A DNA stretch of 5,668 bases from an uncultured bacterium. Its GTDB lineage: Bacteria; Eisenbacteria; RBG-16-71-46; CAIMUX01. A program made the position numbers and the translations under genes. The notes below the pieces were generated by a model. That model saw nothing but the letters and a program-made list of their open reading frames with translations, was not told the DNA's origin and searched no databases. Of the stretch, positions 5,411-5,668 are shown piece after piece; position 1 is the first letter of the stretch, and each line of letters opens with the position of its first letter. The DNA lies in NCBI GenBank assembly GCA_946886185.1, contig CAMPIC010000227.1:1-5668 (forward strand), given 5' to 3'.

Positions 5411-5668
5411 ATGCTCGAGCGATGGTTCGGGGAAGCGCGCGAGCGCTTCGTCACGGATTTTTACCTGCGCGAACCGTTCGCGCTGCCGGGCACCGGTCAG
5501 GAGCTCGTTCACCTCGCCACCTGGGAGATCCTGCCGCGCATCCTGGCACAGGTTCCGGAACCGGACGTCCTCGTGGTCCGCAATGGACGTTACTTCCCGG
5601 AGATCCAGCCTCACAGCTCGGATCAGATACAGAGCCTCTTCGCGGCCGGGTTCAGCATCGTCATCCGC
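5411..5668 (+). CDS. Cupin-like / JmjC-domain protein, N-terminal part (runs off the window)
   Basis: Eighty-six codons are visible and the frame is open at the window edge. The start of bacterial JmjC/cupin-4-like 2-oxoglutarate oxygenases is recognisable: an opening FVTDFYLREPFALPG (residues 13-27), a helix with LATWEILPRILA (36-47), then PDVLVVRNGRYFPEI (52-66) and a further helix leading into LFAAGFSIVIR (76-86). In these families that last segment is the strand before the iron-binding core. Family members hydroxylate protein or small-molecule side chains using Fe(II) and 2-oxoglutarate. The HxD...H metal ligands would lie beyond this window, so activity cannot be judged. The gene follows the exporter by 79 bp with its own strong ribosome binding site. 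It may be part of the same operon or separately started. If co-expressed, a peptide or natural-product hydroxylase next to an exporter would fit, but this is speculation. Confidence 0.7.
   Translation, partial: MLERWFGEARERFVTDFYLREPFALPGTGQELVHLATWEILPRILAQVPEPDVLVVRNGRYFPEIQPHSSDQIQSLFAAGFSIVIR

Overview
The window is high-GC DNA (roughly two thirds G+C by eye), densely coded and almost entirely read on the + strand. GC-ending codons dominate, and a HlyD-type envelope adaptor is present, with a possible outer-membrane-type protein end upstream of it. Together these suggest a diderm bacterium, probably an uncultured high-GC lineage (myxobacterial/deltaproteobacterial, Gemmatimonadota- or Eisenbacteria-like). 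I cannot fix the taxon from sequence alone.

Layout. (1) Positions 1 to about 320 carry, on the minus strand, a short piece of a methyl-accepting chemotaxis protein signalling domain joined to unrelated sequence. It does not fit its surroundings and may be a relic or an assembly chimera. (2) From about 319 a + strand frame gives the C-terminal end of an unidentified protein, stopping at 468. (3) It is followed 5 bp later by rnhB (RNase HII, GTG start 474, stop 1469) and 14 bp after that by a hotdog-fold acyl-CoA thioesterase (1484-1957). These three look like one transcription unit. (4) A 273-bp gap with a 14-bp perfect palindrome separates them from a second unit: a HlyD/MacA-type adaptor (2231-3457) whose stop overlaps the start (ATGA) of a fused TMD-NBD ABC exporter (3454-5331). 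(5) After a 79-bp gap with a very good Shine-Dalgarno, a JmjC/cupin-like protein begins at 5411 and runs off the window.

The adaptor and ABC exporter are probably co-translated and form an envelope-spanning export machine; no outer-membrane channel is encoded here. RNase HII and the thioesterase are housekeeping-type enzymes with no obvious functional link to it.

The most interesting details are in RNase HII. It has a QLTLF pentapeptide that matches the bacterial sliding-clamp binding consensus just after the catalytic domain, a 16-residue tandem repeat tail beyond it, and a Met in place of the Arg of the family's GRG junction-sensing motif. I do not see a clear undescribed multi-gene defence or mobile system in this window.
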